The position numbers and the translations under genes are program-made. Shown one piece after another: positions 47,761 to 60,648 of a stretch of 64,000 nt of DNA; the stretch's first letter is position 1, and each line of letters opens with the position of its first letter. Under the pieces are notes generated by a model, which ran no database searches, had not been told where the DNA came from, and saw nothing but the letters and a program-made list of their open reading frames with translations. Source of the stretch: Sipunculus nudus (lineage: Eukaryota; Annelida; Sipuncula; Golfingiida; Sipunculidae). The stretch lies in assembly GCA_026874595.1 (NCBI GenBank), contig CM049313.1, positions 14,259,508 through 14,323,507 on the forward strand, read 5' to 3'.

Positions 47761-50042
47761 ACGAAACGCTTGAAATCTAAGAATATCCCTTCACCCAACC
47801 TTTCTGGGCCCCAGGTTCTCTAACCGGCCAAATAATCCACAAGTGTAGTATGTCTGTGCGTCGGACGCAAGTGATCTGTTGTTAAAACACTCAGCAGCAC
47901 CTCGGGATCAACTATGTTATGGCTCGTACAAACACACTTTCAAACGACGACATAGCCGTTGAAAATGACGACGTATGATATCGAAGCCATTTATCCTGTT
48001 GCCACACCAGATTATGAAAATAGCATTCAGCTGGAACTGTAATGACTTATATTTCAGATACAAGGTTTACCAGAGGATATTAACTAAATAAGATGAAAAA
48101 CACGCACCCAGTGGGTACAACTGATTTTGATGCAATTAGAGAATGCTTCTTTAATTCCTAAGTCGCTTCACGCTACAGAAACCGAGATAAGCTCCGGCCT
48201 GATGAGCCAGTAGCCGAACAGACTTTACTTTGCCATATAAGGATTAATAATCAAATAATAACTGCATGAACTTAATTTTATTTAATTCGCACAGCCGTGA
48301 TTTTATTCCATTTATATAGGCCAAACTGAAAAATTTTTAATTTATAGGAATTAGTTCGTAATTTATGTAGGGATTTGGCGGAAGTCAGCAACCGGTGTAA
48401 ACAACATGAGAACATGTATTACGTGTTTGCCCGTGTATGCGTGTAATTATTTCTATGAATAAACTACCTCACCAAACAAGCAGGGTTAAAAAAACAATGT
48501 ATTACATAAATTTTGAAAAATATTAAAAACCTATTTTTCATTTACTTTTCCTTTTTGGAGATCTCGGTTGGATAAAGCATTTAGTAGATTGCATATATGT
48601 ATGAAAATGTATTTATCCCCTTCCGTATATCATGGTTGTATGCGTTACGAGGTAACGTTCATAAATCAATGCCCTTACAAGGCCGACCACGTGTCATTTG
48701 AGAGTAGTTCGTGTCCTGTGTCCTTAACGCTTCGTAATGGGAAGTTAAATACAACATATGAAGCGGGGAGACTCGGCAAACAAAGTGACAACAGATCAGC
48801 TGATCATAACTTATGTCCCAGCTTGTTACCTATTGAACCGCTCTGACCACTCACTATGCGTGCCAATGGGGACCTCGGCCACTGAGGTGCTCGATATAAA
48901 ATGTAGACCACATACGAACACACGACAGGTTCCGGCGGGGTGTTATCTTGCCGTGATACTTCAGCTTTTGATAGGCATTTAAACTGGTCACACAGTGATA
49001 AGCTGGAGTCGTGATGACACTCATGTGGAAACTAAGTACAACGTACACTTTTGCTTTCTGTTTCTGGATAACAACAGAATTTAGTCTGATAATAACGTTG
49101 AGGAATACTTTGAGTAATATAAATACTAATACTTTGAGGACTTTTAAAATTCCTCAACTTGCGACCTTTGAATGAAGAAACCAACGCATATATTTCTGTT
49201 GATCACGTTGCTGTTGTGTGACACCAGACCTACATATGATCAGCCATATATGACTTCAAGATTTGCTTGCAGCGAGATTTAGGTAAATGTTTAATAAATG
49301 CGTGAAAATATGAGTGGTCACCGAGTATAAAGGTTGAATCTAGATGTCATATCATGACAGACATATTCTGAAACCACACATTTGAGCATTTACGGAGTTG
49401 TTCATGAACATAAGAAACATTACCTGTCCCGATGGAATTTTATTTAAGTTCATATCTGGAAACATAATTCACTGCCTCCATCGTGTCCTTCATTATCAAA
49501 GACCGAGTTGGAGTGGTGAACCGTATTATCGGAGATGTTATCGTGAGGGTGATTTGTTACAAGGATGGCACACGCAGAGATTAATAAGAGGGCTGGCCAT
49601 GCACTGAATCTCCTTCACATGACATCAAGGAAGATACCGTACCCTGCGAACCTTATAAGAGCACACTTTATCACCTGGGCGAGAATATGATGGGAGTGAA
49701 ATTTGTGCACTTCACATGATTGTCTATAGTATAGCACACGAGCTGCGGTAGGATCTTACCCTCACGTGCCGAAAAGCAGATCTTATTTACATAGAAAACA
49801 CAAACATCTTCAACAACAATGTAATCATCTCATAAATATGCAGGAGGGAAGTATCTATGACGAGGGGAACTTTGTGGAAGTATTCTGGCCGTAGATAATA
49901 TACACGGCTTTGGCCACGTACGACATGTATACAGTCATATATGAAGGATACGTATATGCGTTCACACCGTTTAAGGTATTGTAGAATACGTAGCTTGTGA
50001 GGTGAATTTTTATTGCGAACTGTTTCATAGGAGGAGTCAAAT
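47761..50042. other. Non-coding region
   Basis: A few frames of 60-90 codons on both strands, none with homology I recognise. Confidence 0.35.
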
Positions 50043-50546
50043 ATGGCCACAAATAATTATTTATACAGTCTTTTGCCACCAAATCTAGCGAAACACCGCA
50101 AAGGGCAAAGCGTGAGCAGACGACAGTCGTCTGCGGTCTCAGAGCAGACGACATCGCGGAGCAGACGATCCGCTTCACCCCGCTTATCCAGTTCCCGTAC
50201 TGTGCATGAAATAGAGGCCGCACCGGACGGAAATGGTACAGTAATACATTTCATATATTCCCACGCAGTTGAAAAATCACTGAAAAACTTTCGTCGGCCA
50301 TCTTGCATAAGTAACCCAGCAGGATTGTGTAAAAGCGCGGTGCCGAGAACGTCATTTGAGGTGCTGAAACTCCCAGAAATATACGATGACATGGTTCAGT
50401 GTACAACTCTGGTGAGACTTCGCAGACGTGAAACCCAAACTACTGTCTTACGGCCCAGTTCAAGGAGGCCGCCCTTCCCGTCTATAATAAAGTCACCGGT
50501 TGAATCTAGATCTGAAGCGGAAGACAACACAGGTTCAGTATGTTAA
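50043..50546 (+). CDS. Orphan reading frame, 167 residues
   Basis: One of the longest frames in the window outside recognised genes and elements, with strong start context (A at -3, G at +4). Residues 1-55 are Ser/Arg-rich (SRRQSSAVSEQ, SRSRRSASPR), the middle (56-125) is mixed and could fold, and 126-167 is again basic and Pro/Ser-rich. No signal peptide, membrane segment or known domain is visible. A possible donor (ACAGGTTCAG) lies near the 3' end, so it could be a first coding exon. It is not flanked by recognisable exons, and a 111-codon frame runs opposite it. Chance is possible; function unknown. Confidence 0.4.
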   Translation: MATNNYLYSLLPPNLAKHRKGQSVSRRQSSAVSEQTTSRSRRSASPRLSSSRTVHEIEAAPDGNGTVIHFIYSHAVEKSLKNFRRPSCISNPAGLCKSAVPRTSFEVLKLPEIYDDMVQCTTLVRLRRRETQTTVLRPSSRRPPFPSIIKSPVESRSEAEDNTGSVC

Positions 50547-51617
50547 GGAGTTTAATATACAAATGTTCAGTCCCCTAACACTGGATACATACAGTATAAT
50601 GATCATCAGTGAAACCTGCAGTCATAAAAAATGTCATATGGTTTTAAAAGTCATATTCTAACTTATACAATGAAACACCCGCGCTTTCGTCAACATGTTC
50701 GTAATTAATGGTGTTGGAGTGGTGGAATTAAGAAACAGCAAAAATTACAAAGGTTTGATGTAATTCTTTTTTATTACAACAGAATGACAAGAAAATGCAA
50801 GATTTGTATCACCAATGGATTAATCGACGAGTGAGATAATCTTTGTATGTTACTATACATCCAAGTGTGCGAACACAAATGGTGGGAGAACACGCTTGAG
50901 CAATATTAAAGAAATTTGTAGTGTGTGAATGACTATACCACTAAGTCATGCATGGTTATGTTGTGAATTAAACACAGGATATTATGTATCATATTTGAAT
51001 CGCAAATTTCTTTCATAAATCAATATTAAAAAAAAAACATTTTATGTGCCTTTATTGAGAATTTACGAAGTATGGAGTCAGTTACCAGTTTCAAGTAAGT
51101 TTATGCTTCTGATTGTAAAAATAATAAAGTCATGGAATACCTTTGATAAAATTCTTGATCCAGGAAAATAACGAAAATGAAAGCCTAGCATATATTTCGG
51201 TATCTACAGTAGGGTAGGCCTTTAAACACCTAGTGGAGGAATGCGGTACTCCAAAGAGTGGTTCGTGTGGAAACATGGAAGAGTTTTGAAGTGATCTGGA
51301 TAAGATCCTGTCCCTTTTCTGTGCTATTCATTTCGCTGATGACTTTTGTCATCAACAGAGAATCTTTATGGCAGTATGATTACATAAAGATGATGGGAGT
51401 TGTGGCCAATGTTCTCTAAACATTTGGGCATGCAATTAAAAAATTCCCAATTGTGTAAATATAGTGCTTCCTTAGTTCACATATCATGCAAGATTGACAA
51501 TTGATGCCAGAACGTTTGTAAATCAATTGCATTAATTGTTCATGGTATGATGACATTTTTCTTCAGGGCACCTACTTAGTACAGTGTTTGTTAATGTATA
51601 TATCTTCCATATTGAGT
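50547..51617. other. Non-coding region
   Basis: No gene recognised. Confidence 0.35.
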
Positions 51618-51620
51618 TTA

Positions 51621-51957
51621 GGCCAAAATAAAAAAAAGGTATGGTTCTCAGGCACTTTTTTTCAGAAATCAATGCGGGCGGTCGTTTTTTTTATTTTAAA
51701 TTTTTTTGTATGTTTCGATAAAAATGTCAAATGATAAAGGAAAAGCATGAAAATAACAGTTTTATTTTGCTAAATAAGTAAAAGCACTACAAAACAAAGG
51801 AAATTGTATGGTTTTATCTTCTTGAAAGAAATGTCGGAGCGGCAGCAGCTCAAAATTGGAATTTTTTTATTGAAAATCAAAATAAAAATTGTTGATGCGG
51901 GGGTTTAAAATTGATGCGGGCGGTGCCTGAGAACCATACCTTTAATTTTTTTTGGCC
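51621..51957 (+). mobile_element. PIF/Harbinger-like MITE, copy 1
   Basis: Starts GGCC and ends GGCC, with terminal inverted repeats containing GGTATGGTTCTCAGGCAC. Flanked by TTA on both sides (51618-51620, 51958-51960). A 3-bp TTA duplication is typical of PIF/Harbinger. Confidence 0.7.
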
Positions 51958-51960
51958 TTA

Positions 51961-53150
51961 AAGGTACCTTTTCAAAAACAAGGTAAGTTAAATAAATAAC
52001 ATACATATAGTGTTTTCTCCTTAAAATATTATGGTTTCTGATATTTCGTTTTGAAACCGTTTGCTTTCTCATGTACACAAGTTAAAAATAACTTACAAGG
52101 GCCGCAATCAGTGGTGCACAATATAAGCCGAGCATCTACGCAAGCTGGCGGACGCACTGCACGCCTTCACAAAGTTTTCACAGACTTTAAAGATTTCTTT
52201 CAAGCTCAAAACCGGTATTTCATATTTCTTCTCCTTGATTGGGAGTTTCAGCGCATGTGCAATATCGAACCTGTAGTCCTGCGGTCTTGTTGTGGTAAAC
52301 AGACACAAGTGGACTGTGTTTACTCACATACAGATCCATTACAATGTATATAGATTAGGTGAACTGGAGATGGTAAATCCGTGTGGCGGGATGTTTTTGC
52401 TGGGAAACCTTTGTATTCAGCCAAAAAGATATTTGCTGTGCCGATACCGTTGTGGATGCAATCTAATTGTTAAAGCTATGTATTCTGGTCACTGTGGCAC
52501 TAAAAATTAATTGATTTGGCGCATGTATAGAGCCCGTGGCCATTTTATCTACACAGTACACCTTTCCTTCTTCATTGACGACACCTTTTTGCCGGCACAA
52601 ATAACCGATTTTAAGTGTTTGGGTCCCTTTTTTGGGAAGGAAGATCATGATTTTTGTATAGCAAATGATAAAAGTGCAAATTCTACCTTAGCTTTAAAGC
52701 AAATGTTCTTATCTTAGCCTCTGGCTTGTCTTTATTTTACGCCCTTTTCTTTAATTTTACAAAATCTCCAATATTAGCTCTTAAGATCGGAACACGGGAG
52801 ATGTTAATTATATACTTGATTACTTGACTGCTTGATTGCTGGCACTACTGTTTGCTTGATTGACTGACTGACTGTCTGCTTGATTGACTGGCTAGCTGGT
52901 AGCCCTAGGTCACGTGCTCTCTTACTACGCTACGCTGTGCGAGAGCCCTAGAACATTTTTTAAGAAAACTGGAGACATTCCACATGACAATTAAATTCTT
53001 GTGTTTCGTCTAAAAATGTGTAATGCGTTATAAAATAAAGATATTCTTATCAAATGCGCTTATAACATACCACTGACCACTACCAGTGTTCGTTCACGTT
53101 AAATGTTGATTAGAAGAATATACATTGCCCTAATAAACGGTGATACGCGG
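51961..53150. other. Non-coding region
   Basis: No gene recognised. 52250-52400 shares blocks with 11130-11260. A GACT/TTGA-rich tract at 52820-52895 is a degenerate short tandem repeat. Confidence 0.35.
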
Positions 53151-53311
53151 GGAACGGTGTTTGCTCTGGGTTTCCCCCAGCCACGGCTAGCCGGCAGCCG
53201 CCTGTGTAACCAGTGGTAACGGGCCGTGTTGGCTCGGCGAGCAAAGGTCACGCAGTTCATTGTTTCAGATTCTGAGACAGTTTCAAGCGCCAGGGTTACA
53301 AAGTTTTAAAA
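53150..53311 (+). other. GC-richer patch with a possible splice donor
   Basis: A locally GC/CpG-rich stretch followed by AAAA|GTGAGT at 53312. It could be a 5' non-coding exon of a plus-strand gene, but no following coding exon was found. Confidence 0.2.
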
Positions 53312-53476
53312 GTGAGTTTTGTTTATATACAAAAACATAATATTTAGCTGATTTTATTGGTCATTCGAATAAAGTACTATATCTCCCTTAGATTACTTAC
53401 ATTTTCCTTGTCATAAACGCAATATTTGATTTTACATGATTTTTTTCCCGACAAAGATTTTAAGTTCTCCAGTTTA

Positions 53477-53751
53477 GGCCCAAAAAAATAAAATGTATGG
53501 TTCTCAGGCACCGCCCGCGTCAATTTTAACCCCCCGCATCAAAATTTTTTATTTTGATTTTTTATCTTTCCAGAAGATAAATAATACAACTTATGTAGTA
53601 TTTAGCAAAATATTTGTATTTTCAAGGTTTTTCCTGATTATATGACATTTTTATCGAAACATCCAAAAAAAGGTCAAAAATAAAATACCGCCAGCCCGCA
53701 CTGATTTCTGAAAAAAAGTGCCTGAGAACCATACCTTATTTTTTTTTGGCC
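53477..53751 (-). mobile_element. PIF/Harbinger-like MITE, copy 2 (inverted)
   Basis: Same family as 51621-51957 in opposite orientation, flanked by TTA at 53474-53476 and 53752-53754. The two copies lie 1.5 kb apart. Confidence 0.7.
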
Positions 53752-54796
53752 TTACTCTGAAGCTTTTTATGCGGCGGTATCCAGGATCCTGGATATCGCC
53801 GCATTTAATGCAGTTAGCTGGCTGGTTGATTGGTTTTGTTATGTCAGATACATGCATTGTGTTACGGGGTGACATAAAAGCGGACCGAACTGTCTCGCTA
53901 GTGAAGCTTGCTTTGCTATATGAAGGACTACAGGGTCATGCCGTGTGCATGTGAGTAAGCCATCGATTATATACGTAAATGAAAATAAGGAGTCGTCAAT
54001 AAATCTGAAGTCACAGGATGTGGCTGCTGAAAGTGTGACATAATGGCCACCTATGCGACATTATTTGTATTTTAAATCATGCTAAACTTGAAAGAATCTA
54101 TTTTTAGTAAGTTTATATAAATCTTTGAAATTTTAAGTGTTTTCAAACTCGCTTTATTATAACGTGCTCCACATGGTCAGACAAGTAGGCCAGACTCAGT
54201 TTAAAAGCAATGACATTTTCTGCTTTTTTAATTATGCAAAACTCTGTGCGCTTGACTTGAACAACGTGCGTAATAACAAATCTTTATCAAGCATGTCTGT
54301 AATTTATAAAGGAATTCTACTTTCCATTCCGTCACATCTCCTTTGCTTGTCGCCAAGTTTATATAAAACGATCAGACCCGAAAATGACTTGTACTGTTCG
54401 GTTTGTCAATTAACAATGATATACGCACAGTTATTTTCGAGGTCCTTTAAATATTACCTGTCAGGTAATTCTATGTTGTATCTTGTGCTCAAATAAATGC
54501 GACTCAGTGCAAGGATAGATCTCGAAGAGGGAGTACGTCGTAGGTGCTGCAACCTAGTGGCAATATATATAAATAATCCATGGGCTTAGAACTGTTAATA
54601 TGAGGAATATCGATTTGGCAGGTTCGTATAAAACACAACAGAGCATAAGGTATTGCTACCGTACATTTTACAAATTACAATAATTACAATAATAACGAAT
54701 TTTGTCCTAATTAACATTTTGCGTAACCTAAGTTATGATATCTCTGTGAGTTACCTTTTTTTCTAAATATGCTTCTCTTTCTTTGGTAAATATGAA
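53752..54796. other. Non-coding region
   Basis: A 119-codon frame at 54137-54496 has no recognisable domain and is Leu/Ser/Tyr-rich; chance is likely. Confidence 0.35.
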
Positions 54797-54798
54797 TA

Positions 54799-54881
<83 letters not shown>
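54797..54881. repeat. (AT)n microsatellite
   Basis: AT run interrupted by TTTTT. Confidence 0.95.
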
Positions 54882-55082
54882 CAGTATATAGTATATTCGG
54901 TGTCGTGCAGAATAAAACCATATTTGGTGGCCACAAATGTTTAACAATGTTTAAACAGGCTCGGGAGACAGTTCTTATAGGCCTTAAAGCGTTTAAATTC
55001 AGACAACAGTCCAGGCAGCCATCCCAAAGACTAAGTTACAAGCAAAAAATTACATGAAAAAAGGCGCCTTATAATACTACCT

Positions 55083-55560
55083 TTATTTAAATACTTCATC
55101 ATTTTTGGTCACCCTCACGTAAACTTTTGCTCGCAACATTGTTGTGGTATTCACAACTGTAATACTATCATGTTGATGTAAAGCAGCAGAGTGAATCGAA
55201 AAATAAGCGTCTTGGGACGATGCAACTCTCTCAACAGGGACATCACACATATCATCTCTGGTAGCTTGCGCCATCTGCCGAAATATTAAAGTACTAGTCT
55301 TAAGCCGCTTGATAGTATAAAAGGTCCGTTTTCACTTCCACGAATGGGGCTCTCGATGCGCTACAAATTGGACATTTCTTTAATTCTGCGTTCTTCGTCG
55401 GAGTTAGTGAAGCGCATCTGCGTTATTCGTACCACTTACGTGCGTGAGTGAGCGTAGCCCTTTAATTTAGTTTTAAATCGACTCAGAACCATTTGTAAGC
55501 CTTATTAGAATGGCCTCGTAGCCCGTCGTAGGTACTTCGTGGTAGGTCGTAAGCTTTACG
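55083..55560 (-). repeat. Duplicated segment, copy 1, with a short reading frame
   Basis: 55205-55560 aligns with 57862-58240. On the minus strand both copies have an ATG in the same place (55274 here) followed by related codons (MAQATRDDMCDVPVE here, MAHSKRGGMCDVPVE in copy 2). The frame runs 63 codons here. It may be a conserved leader exon or simply part of a repeat. Confidence 0.5.
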
Positions 55561-56200
55561 TAAACGGTTCGTACACGTCGGGGCAAATCGCGACGCTGCA
55601 TGGGCATTTAACCAACGCGTATCACTATACGTGAATGCCACGAAGTACTACGAATCCTTAACTGGCTACGATACAATTAATAAGTACCTAAACAGTACCT
55701 AAGAATAATTCCGAATAGGTAAGAATCATTAAGACGTTCCACGAATTAAGCCAAATCATTTAAGCTTTGCTTACCCTTTACGAAATTTCGATACCATACA
55801 ATTTCGTAATTTCCTATCGCAACGTCGTATCGTAAATACCCAAGATTCGTATCGTATTTTCCCGTACATTTACGAATTTCGTGCTAAAGGGGATGGGATA
55901 ATTAGATCAAATACTGTTCAGTAACTTGGCTGTCCATGACACTGTACAGTTGGTCTTTTACATCGCAGAAAATTGGCTTTATGTGCTATGAACAGGAAAT
56001 ATTAAGAACGATACGACAAATATAAGGAATAAGCCATTAAAGCCAAGCTTACACTTCATGAAATTTTGATACTTTCTCGAAAAAATACGATACGCCAAGA
56101 TCGAAGGACTTCTTATCGTATTTCACCATACACTTTGCTATAGGAAGCCAAGAAGCCAGGTTTTCGTGTCGTAGTCTACTTCGTATCAAAATTTCTAATA
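55440..56200. repeat. TTCGTA/TACGAA-rich degenerate repeat region
   Basis: TTCGTA, TACGAA, CGTATCG and TACTTCGT motifs recur at irregular short spacing on both strands. No regular period was found, so it is not a simple satellite. Confidence 0.5.
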
Positions 56201-57320
56201 TAACGTGTTCGCTGGGTTTTACACTAGAGCAAGACGTTCTTACGATTCAGTTATGACTTATGACTATAGGGCTACGTTACTGTTAGAAAGCTGCCATAAA
56301 GCGCGTCGAAAAAAAAACACGTCGTCATCGTATTTAAATAAGTGTAAATGGTCCATACATTGTCAAAGAGTCATACTGCCAAAATCAGACTCACAAGAGT
56401 ATTTCAGGGTTTGTGAGCTTTTGAATCTCAGGCCAATAATGCATCGGGCTTTCTACATACACAGATCGTATAGGTCTAAATCTAGTAAAGGCAAATTACA
56501 TGAAATTGGTTATATTGTGGGATGGAGCTCACGGATTAAGCAATATTTTGTAAGCATGCGCATGTGAAATGTAAAAAGTAGTTCCTTGAAATGTAACAAA
56601 TTTTATTTTCAAAAGTTTGACAGGTGAGTCAAGTAATCATAGCCAGAGGAGAGACAAGTATTCTTACAGGGCCAAACTGGAAGATTTTCGTTTTGAGTAG
56701 AAACGAATTCTGGCGGAAGATTGTCAAAGGGTTAATCCTGTGTGTAAAGACAGTGTCAGTCAAAAAGACAACCAAGTCAACCAAAAAGAAGGTTTGCAGT
56801 AACCAGAGGGGAGGTCAGGTCAGTAGTCATTCAAAGTAAACAGTAGAGGTACTGTCATACAGGATATGATGATATAACGAGAGGAGGAGAACCAGCAGCA
56901 GCAGGAAATACTACCTGGGGAAGTGCCAGAGGAGGAAGATGTGCATGTAAATTTTGCATCCTACCGCTAGATATACCTCTGACACCTTTTTCTAGATACC
57001 GTGCCATAGCACCAGGGATTCCAGACGCTTTTTGTATAGGCTCGTTCATATTTTGCCAGTAAAATAACGCGAAGAGTACAAGAGTTTGACCCCGAGTGAT
57101 GCAAACCTCTCCTCATTTAAATAATTTGCCCCAACTTATGGTTGCCTATAGCGTTATGTAGCATAGCATCTTATCAGCGAATCGCTTTACAATTCGAAGT
57201 TAATCGTATGTGTTCGGTAAATATCGTAACTAATGTTCTTAGTAGAAGAGCACTGGATCATTATTATTCATAGCTCCTACGAAACAAACTGCAGATTTAT
57301 TTTGACGAACTCGTAAAAGC
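56201..57320. other. Non-coding region
   Basis: A 120-codon frame (56205-56567) shows no known domain. No gene recognised. Confidence 0.35.
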
Positions 57321-57328
57321 AACGTAAT

Positions 57329-57649
57329 CAGTGGCGTCAATTTATCTTCAAGGGTGGGGGATGACTCGCAGGTGCATATATAATATGTATACATATATTA
57401 TATATATTATATATATATATATATTGAAAATGAAATATATTAGTAGTTGGAATAATAGACTTAAGTTCCATTTCTATGTTAACTGTAAAAGATTAAATAT
57501 ATCTAAACCTGGTTTATTGTAATATTTTTTAAAATGTGTCACAGACAATAAAAGGTATATATATATTGCCAAAAAGGTGGGGTGGGGGATATATACCCCA
57601 ACCCCATATCCACCACCACCCCCTTCCACCCCCTATATTGACGCCCCTG
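57329..57649. mobile_element. hAT-like MITE, CAGTGGCGTC family, copy 3
   Basis: Left end CAGTGGCGTCAATTTATC, right end read inward CAGGGGCGTCAATATAGG. 321 bp, flanked by AACGTAAT (57321-57328) and AATGTAAT (57650-57657), 7/8 alike. Interior holds AT-rich and G-rich tracts as in the other copies. Confidence 0.65.
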
Positions 57650-57861
57650 AATGTAATACTTCGCGACTATTTCGATACAACATCGTATGATGTCTTAGTG
57701 GCTTATTCCCTGTCTTGTCATCAGGGCCGAATCTCGAGGAATTGTGTAGATTTAATATCTGTCCTGTTCGTAGCGCACCGGGAGATCTATGTGCATGCCT
57801 CAAAGTTTAATCAACCCATATCCAGACATAAATCCATATTAAGTGTTTCCCCCTTTTAAAA

Positions 57862-58240
57862 CCGTCTTGGGACAAGACAATGCTCAACAGGAACATCACA
57901 CATACCACCTCTTTTAGAGTGCGCCATCTGCCGATAATTTAAGTTTTAGGGGACTCAAAGTTAAACCGTTTGCGCTTCCACGAATTGCGCCCCCAAAGCA
58001 CTACAAATCGGACAATACTTTGGCTCCTTGGTTCTTCGTGGGAGTTCATGGAGCGCTTCTGTGTAATTCCTACCACTTACCTGCCGACTGTTGGCGTAGC
58101 GGGAGTGAGCGTTCCCCTTGATTTTAGAGTCGACGGCTAGGAATTGTCAAATTTCGTAGGTCATAGGCCTATGTAACCCTATAAGAAGCGCTTCGTAGCC
58201 CGTGGTAGGTATTTCATGGTAGGTCGTAAGCTTTACCTAA
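57862..58240 (-). repeat. Duplicated segment, copy 2
   Basis: Second copy of 55205-55560 with similar spacing of CATCACACATA, GCGCCATCTGCCG, CTTCCACGAAT and TACCACTTAC blocks. The reading frame after the shared ATG is shorter here. Confidence 0.55.
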
Positions 58241-58283
58241 ACTGTTCATTGATAACCGAATCTGCTTTAACATGAATTATGAC

Positions 58284-58441
58284 GGAATGCCCTCTGCATA
58301 TCGTCGCCAGTCTATGCTTCACTCAACCAACCTGTCATCATCATTATCATTATATAATTTATCTGGAATGCCCTCTATATCGCATGTCTATGCTTCACTC
58401 GCCAACCAATTATCATCATCATAAATTTATAATTTATCTGA
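58284..58441 (+). repeat. Two-copy tandem repeat of about 80 bp
   Basis: Units at 58284-58364 and 58365-58441 share GGAATGCCCTCT, TCTATGCTTCACTC and ATAATTTATCTG. Confidence 0.8.
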
Positions 58442-60644
58442 TCAAACATCTTATTAGGTAATGCCTTGGTATCACACACAATCAGACGTGTAACATGTTT
58501 GATGGTTGATTGTACGGTACTGCTGACATTTGCTGACATTCGATTTATTATTAACTACTCATGTACCAGTCTTTAATTCCTATATCTACGGATTCTTTTT
58601 TAATTTAATTTCGGCAATAAAAAATAAATCATCACCTTTCATAAGGTCTTAAGTTTGATGCTGTAAAGCCAGGATATGACATCTGCTAACCTTTTATTTA
58701 CACAGTAATATCACATATATCTGCAGTTCTAGAACTGACCGGACTGTCGAACATATGCACTCGTTCGTTCTTAATCTTACTCTATGGCTCAGTTGCTTTG
58801 TAACTAATTTAGAGCGAGCCCAATGTACAGGAAATGCCATCGCCATTTTAATTGTCAATGTTCAAATTTCAGATTGTCTTATGTATCACTTCCATCGAGC
58901 AGTCATGAAAAGACCATGATGGACATCAGTCAAAAGATATTTTTTATGTAAATTCTGAAATATTGATATTATTGACATTTTGATTCGTAAATTTCAAATT
59001 TTAGACATTTACCGCTTCCATTGAACAAACAAGGAAAAGATCAAAGTTTCGTTCACCTTGATCGGATGCTATTAAACATTTGGCCCCTCCCCATAGCCAA
59101 GAACTGGTCTGACTAAGAACCATCCAGCTGGGATGGACAAAATTCCGACTCGTTCAACCGGGACACGTCCATTTGGGATGACAGCCGGCTCTCTGAGCTG
59201 GCGAACCGGGGTTTGTTCCCCGTGCCTACAAGAGTGGGTTGTTGTGGCCCGACAGATGTCGTTATTTTAAATCTTATAACCCTCATCAATCTAAATTCCA
59301 TGTTGCAACTCTTCCCTGCAGTTTCAAAGTCGCCAAACTAAGGTCAAGGTTATGACTTTTGATATTTGCTGATTGTTTTTGGGTCAGTTGTATTTCTTAT
59401 TCAGTCGTCATTCCATGGGAATATCATGGCAAGTAATATGCACCATTTTTAAGCTTAGAACCAAATTAGTCTAAAAAAACATGTTTCCATCTTTCTCTGC
59501 ATATGCATGATACACAAATGAGGTCAAGATAATATTTGTACTTTTTTCTTTTGTCAGGGTCACTTTTCATTCTGTTGGAATTTCATGAAGAAAGATGGCA
59601 ATTTGCACTTTAAAGTTTATCACCATATCGATCAGTAAAACTATGTTGTAGTAGTAAGTTCAACAAATAAGGTCGAGATACTTGTTTTTAACATTTGTTT
59701 ATCACAGAAAATGCCAAGAACACTGTTTAGATATATAACCCTGGTCAGTAATATTTTCATATGAAATATGTATAATGCTGTTCGTCATATTGCAGTGTTA
59801 TTGAAGGTCAATGGACGGATGTGTGAGTTCAGAGTCAGTCTTCAGTTTATAAGGCAGCTTATATTGAAGCTTAATTCACGGGAAACCAAAAGTTCAATGT
59901 CAAATATCATGTTTTAGCGCAAAGTGTATCATTTTTGTACAGTTTTCAAGGGCTTTCAGGAACGCGGGGGTAAGCATCTCTGACGCTCGAAATCTCTTTA
60001 GGACGCTCGGCTCCTTGGTTCCAAGGGTCCGATGGCACGAGCGAATTTCTGATTAAATGACCGAGAGGATCAAGCATTGCCCTTGTAGCAGTCAGTGGAT
60101 ATTAATGTCTGCTGTCTCAATCAAACCAGTCAGTCGTTAAGACACTGCCCTGACAACTTACCCTTATAATTTACTTTAATCAAGTAATCATATAATGACG
60201 ATTTTTAATCATAAAATCATACGATAATGACATAAAATACAACAATGGTCTCGTTTCACATTTTATCTCCCCATCCGGACGCACCAAACTCCTTAATTTG
60301 GGACTCTCAAGCATGTTGCCCTGAGCGTCTCGGACTCTTCAACTTTTCTTCCTATTGAAGGCCTTGTTTTTTTTTCATTTTTCCTGGCAAAACACTTTAT
60401 TGTATTTAACAATTCGAAAATGATTCTTGTAAGCAGATGGAACATTACCTGAACATCGTTATTTGTCATTAGACACACATCTCAACAAAATTATCTATGG
60501 GAATTAAATATAGTTTAATGTCATTATAATTATTCTCATCTTCTATCATTGATGGAAGATTTTTAGTAACATTTACACAATATTAACAAATATCATGGAA
60601 TGCTTGCTGTTGGTATGGAAATTTTATGAGAAGCACATTATTTT
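58442..60644. other. Non-coding region
   Basis: No gene recognised. 59108-59270 has tRNA-like hairpins (CCGGC/GCTGG, CGGGG/CCCCG) and may be a diverged SINE. AGGTCAAGG-like motifs at 59339 and 59520 recur near 63600 and suggest an old dispersed repeat. Confidence 0.35.
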
Positions 60645-60648
60645 ACCT

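Noticed and set aside
52051-52353. 100-codon plus-strand frame and the opposing 66-codon frame
   Set aside because: No domain, no splice or start support, and the stretch resembles a dispersed repeat near 11130.
54137-54496. 119-codon plus-strand frame as a gene
   Set aside because: Low-complexity hydrophobic composition, no motif and no supporting signals; kept only as a note.
59108-59270. Second tRNA-derived SINE
   Set aside because: The hairpins are suggestive but the box A and box B motifs are too diverged to call.
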